A stretch of 57,922 bases of DNA, taken from Clostridiales bacterium. GTDB lineage: Bacteria; Bacillota; Clostridia; Caldicoprobacterales; DTU083. Within the stretch, counting starts at the first letter, position 1. Each line of letters opens with the position of its first letter. This document shows positions 19,575 to 29,872 of the stretch, piece by piece. Under the pieces are notes generated by a model. It had not been told where the DNA came from. It was given only the letters and a program-made list of their open reading frames with translations, and searched no databases. The position numbers and the translations under genes were made by a program. The stretch lies in contig DUOA01000091.1 of assembly GCA_012839095.1 (NCBI GenBank), positions 1 to 57,922 of the forward strand, written 5' to 3'.

Positions 19575-20207
19575 ATGGAATTTTCTATTATCATTCCTGC
19601 CTTTAATGAAGAAAACAACATTCCAAGAGTATTGGAAGCAGTCCATGCCCTGCAGGACCAGTGCGAGATATTGGTAGTGAATGACGGTTCTGTTGATTAC
19701 ACATCCGATGTAGTGCGCTCTTACGGCATTAGTGTACATGACCTGCCTGTTAACAGAGGTAAAGGATATGCCATGTGGGAGGGTTTACAGAACACCAGCA
19801 AAGAGGTGATAGTATTTCTGGACGCAGACCTTATCGGCCTGCAACCGGAACATGTCCTGAAGATGGTTGGGCCAATTTCAGATGACCTTGCCGATATGAC
19901 CGTGGGAATTTTTACATCAGGCAGAGGAATAACTGATTTGGCTCAAAAATTAACACCGTTTCTGTCAGGACAACGGGCCATCAGGCGCTCCATATTGGAG
20001 CATCTTGACAAAGAGGAATGGATATCCGGATATGGGATCGAGATCGCCCTGACCCGGTATGTCAGGGAACACAATTTAAGATTACTTGAGATTCCACTTG
20101 ATAATGTATCACAAACCATAAAGGAAGAAAAACTCGGCCTGGCCAAGGGAATGAAAGCACGATTGAAAATGTACTGGGAAATAGCAAAGGAAATAAACAG
20201 GGTTTGA
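19575..20207 (+). CDS. GT2-family glycosyltransferase
   Basis: A 210-residue cytosolic glycosyltransferase with the GT-A fold: IIIPAFNEENNI at the N-terminus, VVNDGSVDYTSDV, a VNRGKGYAMWEG element, and the DxD-type metal motif FLDADL near 95. SGQRAIRRS and WISGYGIEIAL follow, resembling the acceptor region of glucosyl-3-phosphoglycerate synthase-like enzymes. No transmembrane segments are seen. Donor and acceptor cannot be read from sequence. It occupies the slot between rseP and polC where Clostridia usually carry ispG. A GGGGAT SD precedes the ATG. Confidence 0.85.
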   Translation: MEFSIIIPAFNEENNIPRVLEAVHALQDQCEILVVNDGSVDYTSDVVRSYGISVHDLPVNRGKGYAMWEGLQNTSKEVIVFLDADLIGLQPEHVLKMVGPISDDLADMTVGIFTSGRGITDLAQKLTPFLSGQRAIRRSILEHLDKEEWISGYGIEIALTRYVREHNLRLLEIPLDNVSQTIKEEKLGLAKGMKARLKMYWEIAKEINRV

Positions 20208-20244
20208 TCTTAGCATGAGGTTATATATCAACAGGGGGATATGA

Positions 20245-23200
20245 ATGACTATAGGTAATACTTCCGCTTCGCAAAAGATCTTGCCGGATTTGCCTTTTGA
20301 TGAACTGGGTTTAGAGGGAATCAGGCTGAAAGTAGATAAGATACTGGTTTACAAGAAAAGTCAAATCTGGGAGATTCATATAAGCACGTCGCATTATATT
20401 TCTTATAATAAAATGAGTATGCTGCAGAAAAAGCTGCAGGATTATTTTTTTGACATAGAACAAATAAGGATACGATTAAGCAGTCAAAAGAGTCTGAATG
20501 AAATTATCCATGATTTTACTCATATCTGGAAAGATATGCAAGAGTATATAAAGGATGACATGCCTTCTGTTACCTGGCTGGACTCCAGTTCCTGTCACTG
20601 GGAAGGAAATGTGCTTAATATTTGTGTAAGTCAATCTGCAAAGCTGGACATCGCAACACATAAAGAGGTACCTCAGTGGATAGAAGAATGGTTCAGGAAT
20701 ACTTTTCTTCAAAGTATAAAGGTTAATATTTATCAGGAAGATAAAAAAGATTCTTTAGTTCCTGATACATATTTTGAAGTAAGAAAACAGGAAGAGCTGG
20801 AGCTTGTTCGACAGGCTACCATGCTCAATGCTTCCACCGAACAGAAACAAGTAAAACAGAACAGCAGCGGAGAGAATACTGTGCTTCTGGGCCGTGCAAT
20901 TAAAGATGCTCCCGTTTCCATTGATACCTTACGGGAGGATAGCGGCAGAGTGACCATAGAAGGCTGCATATTTGATATGGAGATCAGGGAACTGGGCAGA
21001 GGAAAAGTTCTCACTGATAAGGAGATAAATGAGCTTCGGGAAGGAAAAATTCTTATAACACTGGATGTTACGGATTACACCAGTTCTGTCACTGCAAAAG
21101 TCTTTCTGGATTGGAAAAAGACAAAATCACTTGCCGGCAGGCTAAGGAAAGGTAATTGGTATAAACTCAGGGGAGACTGTCAATATGACAGATACCAAAA
21201 AGAAATCGTTCTGAGACCTACTGACATAAATACAGCACAGACCAGAATAAGGATGGATAATGCCCCGAAAAAAAGAGTGGAGCTGCATTTGCATACTCAA
21301 ATGAGTGCTTTGGATGCAGTATCTTCTGTAAAATCTTTAATTGAAAGGGCTGCTTTCTGGGGACATTCAGCTGTTGCCATAACTGATCACGGGGTAGTGC
21401 AGGCTTTTCCCGAGGCCTATGCTGCAGGGAAAAAAAATGGAGTAAAGACTATATTTGGTGTAGAGGCATATCTGATAAATGACTTAAGACCAATAATTCA
21501 ATACAGCAGGGAAGATGACTTTGATCAGACCTTTGTTGCTCTGGATATTGAGACCACCGGTTTGGATTCAATTAATAATGAAATCATAGAAATCGGCGCA
21601 GTCAAAATTCAGGGAAGAAGAGTAATTGACACCTTTCACTCCTTTGTCTCTCCTGTTCATCCTATACCCCCTCACATAACTGAGTTGACCGGCATCAGGC
21701 AGGATATGACAGATGGCGCACCTGAAATAGGACAGGTTTTGCCGCAATTTTTTGCCTTTTGCGGAAATGCTGCTTTGGCTGCCCATAACGCTTCCTTTGA
21801 TCTGGGTTTTATCAGAGAAAAGGGAAGGTCCCTGGGGCTTTCCCTTAATCAGCCAATAATAGATACTTTGGCCTTATCGAGGGAGTTGCTGCCAAATTTA
21901 AAGCGCCACAAGCTGAATCTGGTTGCTGAGCATCTGGGAATTAAACTGAAGAATCACCACCGGGCAACTGATGATGCAGAAGCGGCCGGTGATATTTTGA
22001 TGAAGTTCTTTGAAATGCTGGAAGAGCAGGGAGTATATAACCTGGATGAGATAAACGGCATGTTCCGCAGCAGAAAAAATTTAAATAGACTGCAAAGCTA
22101 TCATGCTGTTTTACTGGTTAAGAATGCTGTGGGCCTGAAGAATCTGTACAGGCTGATTTCAATGTCACACCTTGAATATTATTACAGAAGGCCTCGTATA
22201 CCTAAGAGTCTGCTGGCACAGTTCCGGGAGGGCCTGCTTATCGGCTCGGGCTGTGAATCCGGTGAATTATACCGGGCTGTTATGCAGAATCTTCCTGATG
22301 AAGAAATCAAAGAAATTATTGAGTTTTATGATTACCTTGAAATTCAGCCTATTGGTAACAATCAGCATCTAATTCGTACCAGGCAGGCAGCGGATGATGA
22401 AAGTCTCAGGGAAATTAACCACCGCATCCTTCAACTGGGAAGCAAACATAACAAAAGAGTGGTGGCAACCGGAGATGTACACTTTCTGGATCCCCATGAT
22501 GAATATTTCAGGCGTATCCTTATGAGCGGCCGGAAATTCGATGATGCCGACAGCCAAGCGCCCCTGTATTACAGAACCACTGATGAAATGCTGGAGGAAT
22601 TCTCCTATTTGGGCGAGAAAATGGCTCAACAGGTTGTCATAGAAGCACCTTGCAGTATCGCTGAAGAAATAGTAGACGTGCAGCCCATCCCTGAACAGCT
22701 GTTCCCTCCGGAAATCCCGGGTGCGGAAGAGGAAATCCGCAGGATGTCTCTGGAAAAAGCCAGACAGATATATGGCAGTCCCCTGCCGGACATAGTAGAA
22801 AAGAGACTGGATAAGGAGCTAAAATCCATTATCGGTAATGGTTTTGCAGTTTTATACCTCATAGCCCACAAACTGGTTAAGAAGTCCAATCAGGACGGTT
22901 ATCTGGTAGGCTCACGAGGTTCCGTAGGTTCTTCATTTGTAGCAACCCTGACAGGTATAACTGAGGTAAATCCTCTTCCTCCTCACTATGTCTGCCCGGG
23001 CTGCAGACATTCTGACTTCAGCGTGGATACAGAAAAATTTGGATGCGGTGCGGACTTACCCGATAAAACTTGTCCCAACTGCGGCCATGAATACAAAAAG
23101 GACGGTTTTGACATACCTTTTGAGGTTTTTCTTGGGTTTAAGGGCGACAAGGTACCGGATATCGACCTAAATTTTTCAGGAGAATACCAGGCTTCAGCAC

Positions 23201-24600
23201 ACAAGTATACGGAAGAACTTTTAGGAGAAGGCCAGGTTTTCCGGGCCGGTACCATAGGTACCATAGCTGAGAAAACCGCATTTGGCTTTGTTAAGAAATA
23301 CCTGGAATCCAAGCAGGTTGTATCCACCAACGCTGAAATTAAAAGGTTGGTAGCCGGTTGCACCGGTGTTAAGCGTACAACAGGCCAACACCCGGGAGGC
23401 ATCCTGGTTGTACCTAAAAGCAAGGAAATATATGATTTTACCCCTATTCAGCATCCTGCAGATGATAAGAATTCGGGGGTTATTACATCACATTTTGATT
23501 TCCACGCAATTCACGATACGCTGGTAAAACTGGATATTCTTGGCCATGATGATCCTACTGTCATCAGGATGCTGGAGGATATTACGGGGGTGGATGCCCA
23601 GAGTATCCCATTGGGGGAATCTGCCACCATGAAACTCTTTTCCAGCACAGAACCACTGAACTTAAACCCGGAGGACATAAACAGTCCGGTCGGCACCTTT
23701 GGAGTGCCCGAATTTGGAACCAGGTTTGTTCGTCAGATGCTGATCGATACCAAACCCACTACTTTTGCAGAGCTGATTCGCATAAGCGGGCTTTCCCATG
23801 GCACCGATGTCTGGCTGAACAATGCACAGGAATTGATACGCAGCGATATTGCAACCCTTCGTGAAGTCATAAGTACCCGGGACGACATCATGATTTATTT
23901 AATCAATCGCGGACTGGAACCTACCACAGCTTTCAATATCATGGAAAATGTCCGAAAGGGGAAGGGTCTGACTCCGGAAATGGAACAGATTATGCAAGAG
24001 AATGCTGTTCCCAAATGGTATATAGATTCCTGCAAAAAAATAAAGTATATGTTTCCAAAAGCCCATGCAGCAGCTTACGTTATAATGTCATTCCGAATAG
24101 CCTGGTTTAAGGTTTATTTTCCAAAAGCTTTCTATACTGCCTATTTCACTGTCCGGGCGGATGATTTTGATGCCTCGTTGACTATGAAAGGACCGGAATC
24201 CGTTCGAAATGCCATTAAACAGCTGGATGCCAGAGGTAACGATTTATCAGCTAAGGAAAGGAATGTTTTAACCATTCTTGAAGTTGTCCTGGAAATGTAT
24301 TTGAGAAATATTTCCTTTGTGCCCATTGATCTGTATAAGTCTCATGCTGAAAGATTTCTTATTACAGAGGATGGTATCCGCCCGCCCCTGAATGCACTGC
24401 AGGGTGTAGGCGTCAACGCTGCCAGAAGCATCGTAGAAGCGAGAAATCAGGGGGAGTTTATCTCCATTGAGGACTTGAGGGATAGGTCCAGAATAACAAA
24501 AACTGCAATAGAAGCCTTAAAAGAGCAGGGTGTATTGAAAAACATGCCTGAAACAAGCCAGATTTCGTTATTTTCTCTTGCTTTTCCCTCTGATAAGTAG
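20245..24600 (+). CDS. polC: DNA polymerase III alpha subunit, PolC type
   Basis: Main replicative polymerase of low-GC Gram-positives, with built-in proofreading. It has 1451 residues. Order of domains: N-terminal domain (1-220), OB fold (about 225-335), PHP domain (HLHTQMSALD near 350, then AITDHGVVQAFPEA), and the DEDDh exonuclease inserted in PHP (ALDIETTGLD near 432; AHNASFDLGF; HRATDDAEA). Then come the polymerase core with a four-Cys zinc site (CPGC, CGAD, CPNC) and catalytic PDIDLNFSGEYQ near 972, and a helix-hairpin-helix near the C-terminus. The ATG at 20245 follows AGGGGGAT; an ATG at 20241 is in another frame and stops at once. Confidence 0.98.
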   Translation: MTIGNTSASQKILPDLPFDELGLEGIRLKVDKILVYKKSQIWEIHISTSHYISYNKMSMLQKKLQDYFFDIEQIRIRLSSQKSLNEIIHDFTHIWKDMQEYIKDDMPSVTWLDSSSCHWEGNVLNICVSQSAKLDIATHKEVPQWIEEWFRNTFLQSIKVNIYQEDKKDSLVPDTYFEVRKQEELELVRQATMLNASTEQKQVKQNSSGENTVLLGRAIKDAPVSIDTLREDSGRVTIEGCIFDMEIRELGRGKVLTDKEINELREGKILITLDVTDYTSSVTAKVFLDWKKTKSLAGRLRKGNWYKLRGDCQYDRYQKEIVLRPTDINTAQTRIRMDNAPKKRVELHLHTQMSALDAVSSVKSLIERAAFWGHSAVAITDHGVVQAFPEAYAAGKKNGVKTIFGVEAYLINDLRPIIQYSREDDFDQTFVALDIETTGLDSINNEIIEIGAVKIQGRRVIDTFHSFVSPVHPIPPHITELTGIRQDMTDGAPEIGQVLPQFFAFCGNAALAAHNASFDLGFIREKGRSLGLSLNQPIIDTLALSRELLPNLKRHKLNLVAEHLGIKLKNHHRATDDAEAAGDILMKFFEMLEEQGVYNLDEINGMFRSRKNLNRLQSYHAVLLVKNAVGLKNLYRLISMSHLEYYYRRPRIPKSLLAQFREGLLIGSGCESGELYRAVMQNLPDEEIKEIIEFYDYLEIQPIGNNQHLIRTRQAADDESLREINHRILQLGSKHNKRVVATGDVHFLDPHDEYFRRILMSGRKFDDADSQAPLYYRTTDEMLEEFSYLGEKMAQQVVIEAPCSIAEEIVDVQPIPEQLFPPEIPGAEEEIRRMSLEKARQIYGSPLPDIVEKRLDKELKSIIGNGFAVLYLIAHKLVKKSNQDGYLVGSRGSVGSSFVATLTGITEVNPLPPHYVCPGCRHSDFSVDTEKFGCGADLPDKTCPNCGHEYKKDGFDIPFEVFLGFKGDKVPDIDLNFSGEYQASAHKYTEELLGEGQVFRAGTIGTIAEKTAFGFVKKYLESKQVVSTNAEIKRLVAGCTGVKRTTGQHPGGILVVPKSKEIYDFTPIQHPADDKNSGVITSHFDFHAIHDTLVKLDILGHDDPTVIRMLEDITGVDAQSIPLGESATMKLFSSTEPLNLNPEDINSPVGTFGVPEFGTRFVRQMLIDTKPTTFAELIRISGLSHGTDVWLNNAQELIRSDIATLREVISTRDDIMIYLINRGLEPTTAFNIMENVRKGKGLTPEMEQIMQENAVPKWYIDSCKKIKYMFPKAHAAAYVIMSFRIAWFKVYFPKAFYTAYFTVRADDFDASLTMKGPESVRNAIKQLDARGNDLSAKERNVLTILEVVLEMYLRNISFVPIDLYKSHAERFLITEDGIRPPLNALQGVGVNAARSIVEARNQGEFISIEDLRDRSRITKTAIEALKEQGVLKNMPETSQISLFSLAFPSDK

Positions 24601-24606
24601 TATAAT
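24578..24606 (+). promoter_or_regulatory. Promoter of the rimP-nusA-infB operon, embedded in the end of polC
   Basis: TTGCTT (24578-24583), exactly 17 bases, then a perfect TATAAT (24601-24606). The -35 box lies in the last polC codons and the -10 box directly follows the stop codon. A start near 24613 leaves a leader of about 138 bases before rimP. Confidence 0.8.
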
Positions 24607-24636
24607 TATGTAGGTGTGAATAGTGGAAAGGTGCTG

Positions 24637-24657
24637 AGAGTGGGTTTCGCCCACTCT
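24637..24657 (+). promoter_or_regulatory. Hairpin in the rimP leader
   Basis: AGAGTGGG (24637-24644) and CCCACTCT (24650-24657) form a perfect 8-bp stem around TTTCG. The following bases (TTCATATTATT) are only moderately T-rich. It may act as a weak terminator for polC, as an attenuator in the nusA-operon leader, or both. Hairpins of this kind commonly precede rimP in Firmicutes. Confidence 0.55.
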
Positions 24658-24750
24658 TTCATATTATTCTGCGCCGATTCCCGATTCCGATAAAGAACAC
24701 TGGTTCAGGGAATAATAGGCCCATATTACTGTATTATGGAGGGAACATAC

Positions 24751-25212
24751 TTGCCGAAAATGAAGGTTGAACATATCGTAGAAGAGATGGTGCAGCCCAT
24801 ATTGGACCGGCAGCATTGCGAGTTGGTAGACATTGAATATAAAAAAGAAGGAAGCAATTGGTACTTGCGAATATACATAGATAAGGCGGGTGGTGTTACC
24901 ATCGACGACTGTCAGGCTGTCAGCGAACAAATAAGTGTTCTGCTGGATGAAAGGGATCCCATACCCCACAGCTATTTTCTGGAGGTTTCCTCTCCGGGTC
25001 TGGATCGGATTCTGAAGAAAGAATCGGATTTTGAACGTTTTTCGGGATATAAAGTGGATGTGTCTTTGTATAAGGCAAAAGAAGGCAGAAAAAAATATAC
25101 AGGAGAGCTGATTGGCTGGAAAGAAGATCAGCTTCTAATCCGCGACAAGAATAAAGTCCTGTCCTTTAAGCGGGAAGAGATTGCTGCTGTTCGACTGGCA
25201 ATAGATTTTTAG
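24751..25212 (+). CDS. rimP: Ribosome maturation factor RimP
   Basis: Assists 30S assembly around S12 and the 16S central pseudoknot. The N-terminal domain has VDIEYKKEG and a DDCQAVSEQIS element; YFLEVSSPGLDRIL near 85 is the family hallmark. The C-terminal SH3-like domain is about 95-153. TTG at 24751 is preferred because GGAGGG lies 7 bases upstream and the product starts MPKMKVEHIVEE. The in-frame ATG at 24736 contains that SD. It begins the conserved rimP-nusA-rnpM-ylxQ-infB-rbfA cluster. Confidence 0.95.
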   Translation: MPKMKVEHIVEEMVQPILDRQHCELVDIEYKKEGSNWYLRIYIDKAGGVTIDDCQAVSEQISVLLDERDPIPHSYFLEVSSPGLDRILKKESDFERFSGYKVDVSLYKAKEGRKKYTGELIGWKEDQLLIRDKNKVLSFKREEIAAVRLAIDF

Positions 25213-25254
25213 TATGGTTCCATAGCTAGCACCTATCAAGGAGGAGTAATATAC

Positions 25255-26337
25255 ATGTCTGGGGAGTTTTTAGGGGCAATAGATGAAATATGCAGGGAAA
25301 AAGGCATAGACAAAGAAATTTTATTGGAGGCCATCGAGGCAGCCTTGGTTTCTGCCTATAAAAAGAATTTTGGTTCAGCACCCAATGCCAAAGTGGTTAT
25401 TGACCGTCAAACCGGAGTCGTCAAAGTATTTGCCCAGAAAAAAGTTGTGGAGGAAGTAAAGGACGAATTTCTGGAAATAGATTATTTGGAAGCCAGACAG
25501 CTGCGCCCGGATATCAAACCCGGTGACATTCTCAACCTGGAAGTAACCCCCAGGGATTTTGGCAGAATTGCAGCCCAGAATGCAAAGCAGGTAGTGGTAC
25601 AAAGGATCCGGGAAGCTGAACGCGGCTTGATATATGAACGATTTATAGAAAAGGAAAATGAAATAGTAACAGGTTTGGTACAGCGGGTCGATAAGCGAAA
25701 TGTATACATTGATCTTGACAAAACTGAAGCGTTGCTGCCTTACGGGGAACAAATACCCGGTGAGACTTATCAGGTAAATAACCGCCTTAAGGTTTATATT
25801 ACAGAAGTAAAAAAAACCACCAAAGGCCCTCAGATTACCGTTTCACGTACTCATCCGGGCCTGGTTAAGAGGCTGTTCGAATTCGAGGTGCCTGAAATCA
25901 TCAGTGGTGAAGTGCAGATCAAGAATATATCAAGAGAAGCTGGCTCCCGGACTAAGATTTCTGTTTATTCAGATGACAACAACATCGATCCCGTTGGTTC
26001 CTGTGTAGGATACAGGGGCACCAGAGTACAAAGGATCGTAGAAGAGCTGAGAGGCGAGAAGATTGATATAATCAAGTGGAGCGATGATCCGGTGGAATAT
26101 ATCTCCAGCGCCTTGAGTCCTGCCAGAGTTACGATGGTGCGGCCCAATCCGGATGAAAAATCCGCTTTGGTTATCGTACCTGATAATCAATTGTCTCTTG
26201 CTATTGGAAAGGAAGGGCAGAATGCAAGGCTGGCTGCAAAGCTTACCGGATGGAAAATCGACATTAAGAGTCAGTCTCAGGCAATTCTCCTGCAGGAAAA
26301 CCTATCCAATAAGGAACAAGAGGGTGGTGTTCTTTGA
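25255..26337 (+). CDS. nusA: Transcription termination/antitermination protein NusA
   Basis: Binds RNA polymerase and nascent RNA to promote pausing and termination. The N-terminal polymerase-binding domain is about 1-125. The S1 domain (IVTGLVQRVDKRNVYIDL) is about 130-200. Two KH domains follow (GSCVGYRGTRVQRIVEEL near 245 and IGKEGQNARLAAKLTGW near 320). At 360 residues it lacks the acidic repeats of the E. coli protein, as expected in Firmicutes. AAGGAGGAG precedes the ATG. The stop overlaps the next start (TTGA). Confidence 0.98.
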   Translation: MSGEFLGAIDEICREKGIDKEILLEAIEAALVSAYKKNFGSAPNAKVVIDRQTGVVKVFAQKKVVEEVKDEFLEIDYLEARQLRPDIKPGDILNLEVTPRDFGRIAAQNAKQVVVQRIREAERGLIYERFIEKENEIVTGLVQRVDKRNVYIDLDKTEALLPYGEQIPGETYQVNNRLKVYITEVKKTTKGPQITVSRTHPGLVKRLFEFEVPEIISGEVQIKNISREAGSRTKISVYSDDNNIDPVGSCVGYRGTRVQRIVEELRGEKIDIIKWSDDPVEYISSALSPARVTMVRPNPDEKSALVIVPDNQLSLAIGKEGQNARLAAKLTGWKIDIKSQSQAILLQENLSNKEQEGGVL

Positions 26338-26612
26338 GAAAGAGAAAAATTCCTATGAGGATGTGCGTCGGCTGTCGTGAGATGAAACTAAAAAAAGAAT
26401 TGATCCGAGTGGTAAAAAGCCCCGACGGAGATATAGATATTGACTTGAGAGGAAAAGCTCCCGGAAGAGGCGCCTATCTATGCCCTCAAAAAACTTGTAT
26501 GGACAAGGCTGCAAAAAACAGGCTGCTGGAAAAGGCATTTGAACAAAAAATAATTCCGGAAGTATATGAAAAACTGAAATCACAGCTGAATGAGGGTGAG
26601 GTATATCTTTGA
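26334..26612 (+). CDS. rnpM: YlxR / RNase P modulator RnpM (DUF448)
   Basis: A small basic RNA-binding protein of 92 residues. The family motif MRMCVGCREMKLKKELIRVV is near the start, and GRGAYLCPQKTCMDKA near 45. In Bacillus the protein binds RNase P RNA and dampens its activity, and it also binds the 70S. TTG at 26334 overlaps the nusA stop; GAGGGTGGTG lies 6-8 bases upstream. The order nusA-rnpM-ylxQ-infB is conserved through Firmicutes. Confidence 0.94.
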   Translation: MRKRKIPMRMCVGCREMKLKKELIRVVKSPDGDIDIDLRGKAPGRGAYLCPQKTCMDKAAKNRLLEKAFEQKIIPEVYEKLKSQLNEGEVYL

Positions 26613-26928
26613 TAAGTTCTTCTCTTTGCTGGGTTTATGCCAAAAAGCAGGAAAGCTGGCATCCGGCAGCGTACAGTGCGATAAAGCAATCCGATCGGGC
26701 AAGGTTTCTCTGGTGATCGTCAGCAATGAAGCATCCGAGATGACGTTAAAACAATTTGAACATTTATGCAAAACAAAGAACACGCAATTGATTGCAGCGG
26801 GTTCCAAAGAGGAACTCGGAAGAGCTGTAGGGAAAGGAAACAGGACAGTACTGGCAGTATTGGATGAGGGATTCAAAAAAATACTGCTGAAGGAATATCA
26901 GAAAATCCAGCGCGGGGGTGACGAATAA
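26590..26928 (+). CDS. ylxQ: L7Ae-family ribosomal-type K-turn RNA-binding protein YlxQ
   Basis: A 112-residue L7Ae/L30e-fold protein. [16 protein letters not shown] opens the domain; [11 protein letters not shown] and a central helix follow, with [12 protein letters not shown] at the end. It is expected to bind kink-turn RNA; no in vivo partner is fixed. The start is uncertain: ATG 26590 overlaps rnpM by 23 bases without an SD, GTG 26596 is an alternative, and the strong GAGGGTGAGG at 26592-26601 lies inside both. The stop overlaps the infB ATG by one base. Confidence 0.92.
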   Translation: MRVRYIFDKFFSLLGLCQKAGKLASGSVQCDKAIRSGKVSLVIVSNEASEMTLKQFEHLCKTKNTQLIAAGSKEELGRAVGKGNRTVLAVLDEGFKKILLKEYQKIQRGGDE

Positions 26929-29489
26929 TGGCAAAAATTAAGCTATTTGATACTACACAGGAGATCACTAAAAATATAAAGGGACTATCCAGCAAAATTG
27001 ATGAATTAAAAGCCGATATGGACAAATATTTTAATTTGCTGGCTGAATCTAAAGTAAAGGCGGAACAGCGAGCCCGCGAGCTGGAAGAAATGAGAAGACA
27101 GGAAGAATTAGCTTTAGAAAAACAGAAGCGGGAAGAAGCCAGAAAAGAGGCCGAAAGACAGGAAAAAGAAAGGCAGCAAAGGGAAAAAGAACAGCAAGCG
27201 CTGGTTCAAGCCCGTCAGGAAAAGGAATCCAAGGAAACAGCGAAACCGACTCCAGAAAAAGACAGGCAGCCGGTATCTACTGATGCCCCGGATCGGACAC
27301 CAAAAAGCAGGGAAGTGCCGGCAGCATCAAAAGGTAAGCAAGTCTTACAGGAAAAGCATCAAGTTACCAGATCCGGCACAGATGAAGAAGTTCAAAGAGT
27401 CCAGAGCCGCACGGGCAGAACTGCAGACAGACCTGCACAAACTTCTGATGTCAGGGGAGAAAGAAGGACATCGGGAGATACCCGTTCTCGCAGAGGCCGC
27501 GGTAAAGATGACATAGTAGAGAAGTTTTTGGCTCAGCCTCCTGTAATTGCAGACAAGGACAAAGGCGAGAGCATGAAAGGTTCAGGCGGCAGGCATACCG
27601 ATCAAGTAAGGGATAAAAAACGCAGAAGCAGAAAAGACGACCATTGGGAAGATTCCAATATATCAGTTTTGGACAGAAAAAGCAGAAAATCAAAAAAGGC
27701 AAAAGATTCAAAACAAGTATTGCCTCCTCCGGAAAGGAAAAAAGCCATCACCATGGGAGATATCATTACAGTTAAAGAACTTTCAGAAAAGATCGGTATC
27801 CAGGTAGCAGAAATTATTAAAAAACTTCTGAATCTGGGTATCCTGGCAACAATAAATCAGGAATTGGATTATGATACGGCCAGTCTTATCGCTTCCGAGT
27901 TCAATATAGAGTTGGAAAGAAAGTCTGTTAAAACTTATGAAGAGCAATTGGAGGACATTGATACGCAGGATTCGGAAGAAGATCTGATGAGCAGACCTCC
28001 CGTAGTAACAGTAATGGGTCATGTCGACCATGGGAAAACATCTTTGCTTGATTCAATCCGCAATGCTCATGTTACCGATGTAGAGGCCGGAGGCATAACC
28101 CAGCACATAGGTGCTTATACGGTTAATATAAAGAATAAGATCATTACTTTTCTGGATACCCCGGGTCACGAGGCATTTACCTCAATGAGGGCCAGAGGTG
28201 CTCAGGTCACCGACATAGCAGTGTTGGTGGTAGCAGCTGATGATGGTGTTATGCCTCAAACCGTGGAAGCCATCAACCATGCCAAGGCTGCCAATGTACC
28301 TATTATAGTGGCCATCAATAAGATGGATAAGCCCAGTGCCAACCCGGACAGAGTGAAACAGGAGCTTACTGAGCATGGTCTGGTAGTGGAAGAATGGGGC
28401 GGAGATACCATTGCAGTGCCGGTATCTGCTTTGAAAAAAGAAGGTATTTCAGAGTTGCTGGAAATGATCCTGCTGGTAGCTGAGATGCAGGACTTAAAAG
28501 CAAATCCCAATCGTCTGGCCAAAGGCACCATTGTAGAAGCGCAATTGGATAAGGGGCGCGGTCCTGTTGCCACTATTTTAGTACAAAACGGTACCCTTAA
28601 GGTAGGAGATTCCATTGTTGCCGGAACTGCATATGGAAGGGTTCGTGCCATGATGGATGATAAGGGAAGAAGGATGAAGGAAGCAGGCCCTTCCAAACCG
28701 GTTGAAGTATTGGGCCTTAATGATGTACCGGAGGCCGGCGATGTTATGTATGCAGTAGAGGATGACAAACTGGCCAAACAGGTCAGTGAGGAGCGTAAGA
28801 GCAAATTAAAGGCACAGCAAATAAAGACTACTGCAAAAACTTCGCTGGATGAATTGTTCAGTCAGTTGAAGGAAGGAGAAATAAAAGACCTGAACCTAAT
28901 TATAAAAGCCGATGTACAAGGGTCTGTTGAGGCCGTTCGTCAGGCACTGGAGAAACTCTCCAATGAGCAGGTAAGGGTTAGATGCATACATGGCGGCGTT
29001 GGAGGAATAACTGAATCCGATGTAATGCTTGCATCCGCTTCCAATGCCATTATTATCGGATTTAACGTAAGACCTTCCGTAAATGCAAGTGAATTGGCTG
29101 AACGGGAAGTAATAGATGTTCGTACGTATCGGGTTATTTACAATGCAATCGAAGATATTGAAGCAGCCATGAAAGGACTGCTGGATCCTGAGTTTAAAGA
29201 AGTAGTCATCGGTCATGCATCAGTCCGTGCTATATTCAGGGTTTCATCCGTAGGAACCATTGCCGGCTGTTATGTCACCGATGGCAAAATAACAAGGAAT
29301 GCCAGCGTTCGGATTGTTCGGGACGGTATCGTCATTCATGAAGGTGCTATTGAATCACTGAAAAGATTCAAGGACGATGTGCGTGAGGTGCTCTCCAATT
29401 ATGAATGTGGAATCGGATTGGAAAACTTTAACGACGTCAAAGAAGGGGACATTATTGAAGCATATGTGATGGAAGAAATAAAAAGATAA
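26928..29489 (+). CDS. infB: Translation initiation factor IF-2
   Basis: GTPase that positions fMet-tRNA on the ribosome. It has 853 residues. The first 270 are a charged, low-complexity Lys/Glu/Arg/Gln-rich segment, predicted coiled coil then disordered. An IF2_N domain follows at about 276-330 ([20 protein letters not shown]). The G domain starts with GHVDHGKT at 364-371, with [14 protein letters not shown] and SALK as later G motifs. Domain II and the C-terminal fMet-tRNA-binding domains complete the protein. A unit with rnpM and ylxQ is shown by one-base overlaps. Confidence 0.98.
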   Translation: MAKIKLFDTTQEITKNIKGLSSKIDELKADMDKYFNLLAESKVKAEQRARELEEMRRQEELALEKQKREEARKEAERQEKERQQREKEQQALVQARQEKESKETAKPTPEKDRQPVSTDAPDRTPKSREVPAASKGKQVLQEKHQVTRSGTDEEVQRVQSRTGRTADRPAQTSDVRGERRTSGDTRSRRGRGKDDIVEKFLAQPPVIADKDKGESMKGSGGRHTDQVRDKKRRSRKDDHWEDSNISVLDRKSRKSKKAKDSKQVLPPPERKKAITMGDIITVKELSEKIGIQVAEIIKKLLNLGILATINQELDYDTASLIASEFNIELERKSVKTYEEQLEDIDTQDSEEDLMSRPPVVTVMGHVDHGKTSLLDSIRNAHVTDVEAGGITQHIGAYTVNIKNKIITFLDTPGHEAFTSMRARGAQVTDIAVLVVAADDGVMPQTVEAINHAKAANVPIIVAINKMDKPSANPDRVKQELTEHGLVVEEWGGDTIAVPVSALKKEGISELLEMILLVAEMQDLKANPNRLAKGTIVEAQLDKGRGPVATILVQNGTLKVGDSIVAGTAYGRVRAMMDDKGRRMKEAGPSKPVEVLGLNDVPEAGDVMYAVEDDKLAKQVSEERKSKLKAQQIKTTAKTSLDELFSQLKEGEIKDLNLIIKADVQGSVEAVRQALEKLSNEQVRVRCIHGGVGGITESDVMLASASNAIIIGFNVRPSVNASELAEREVIDVRTYRVIYNAIEDIEAAMKGLLDPEFKEVVIGHASVRAIFRVSSVGTIAGCYVTDGKITRNASVRIVRDGIVIHEGAIESLKRFKDDVREVLSNYECGIGLENFNDVKEGDIIEAYVMEEIKR

Positions 29490-29503
29490 GAGGTTGATCT
29501 GAT

Positions 29504-29872
29504 ATGGCCCGTTATCGTATTAATCGTATCTCGGAAGAGATTCGAAAGGAAGTCAGCGATATTATTCGCAATGAGGTAAAAGATCCCCGAATTGCCGAAA
29601 TTTCTTCAGTAGTAAAAGCCGAAGTCACCGGGGATTTAAGATACGCCCGGATTTATATCAGCGTCCTGGGCAGCGAAGAACAAAGAAACAGCACTCTGGA
29701 AGGTCTTAAGAAGGCAGCAGGGTTTATTCGGCGGGAATTAGGGCATCGCCTGGACCTCAGATATACTCCTGAACTGCAATTTATATCCGACCATTCCATT
29801 GAATATAGTGTGAAAATATCCCAAAAGCTGAATGAGCTGAATTTGAATCAGGAGGACCAGAATGATAATTGA
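29504..29872 (+). CDS. rbfA: Ribosome-binding factor A
   Basis: A 122-residue 30S maturation factor with a single KH-like fold that binds near helix 1 of 16S rRNA. RINRISEEIRKEVSDII, VKDPRIAEISSVVKAEVTGDLRYARIYIS (spread over about 25-52) and RELGHRLDLRYTPELQF are family-diagnostic. It lies 14 bases after infB and overlaps nrnA by 11 bases. Confidence 0.97.
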   Translation: MARYRINRISEEIRKEVSDIIRNEVKDPRIAEISSVVKAEVTGDLRYARIYISVLGSEEQRNSTLEGLKKAAGFIRRELGHRLDLRYTPELQFISDHSIEYSVKISQKLNELNLNQEDQNDN

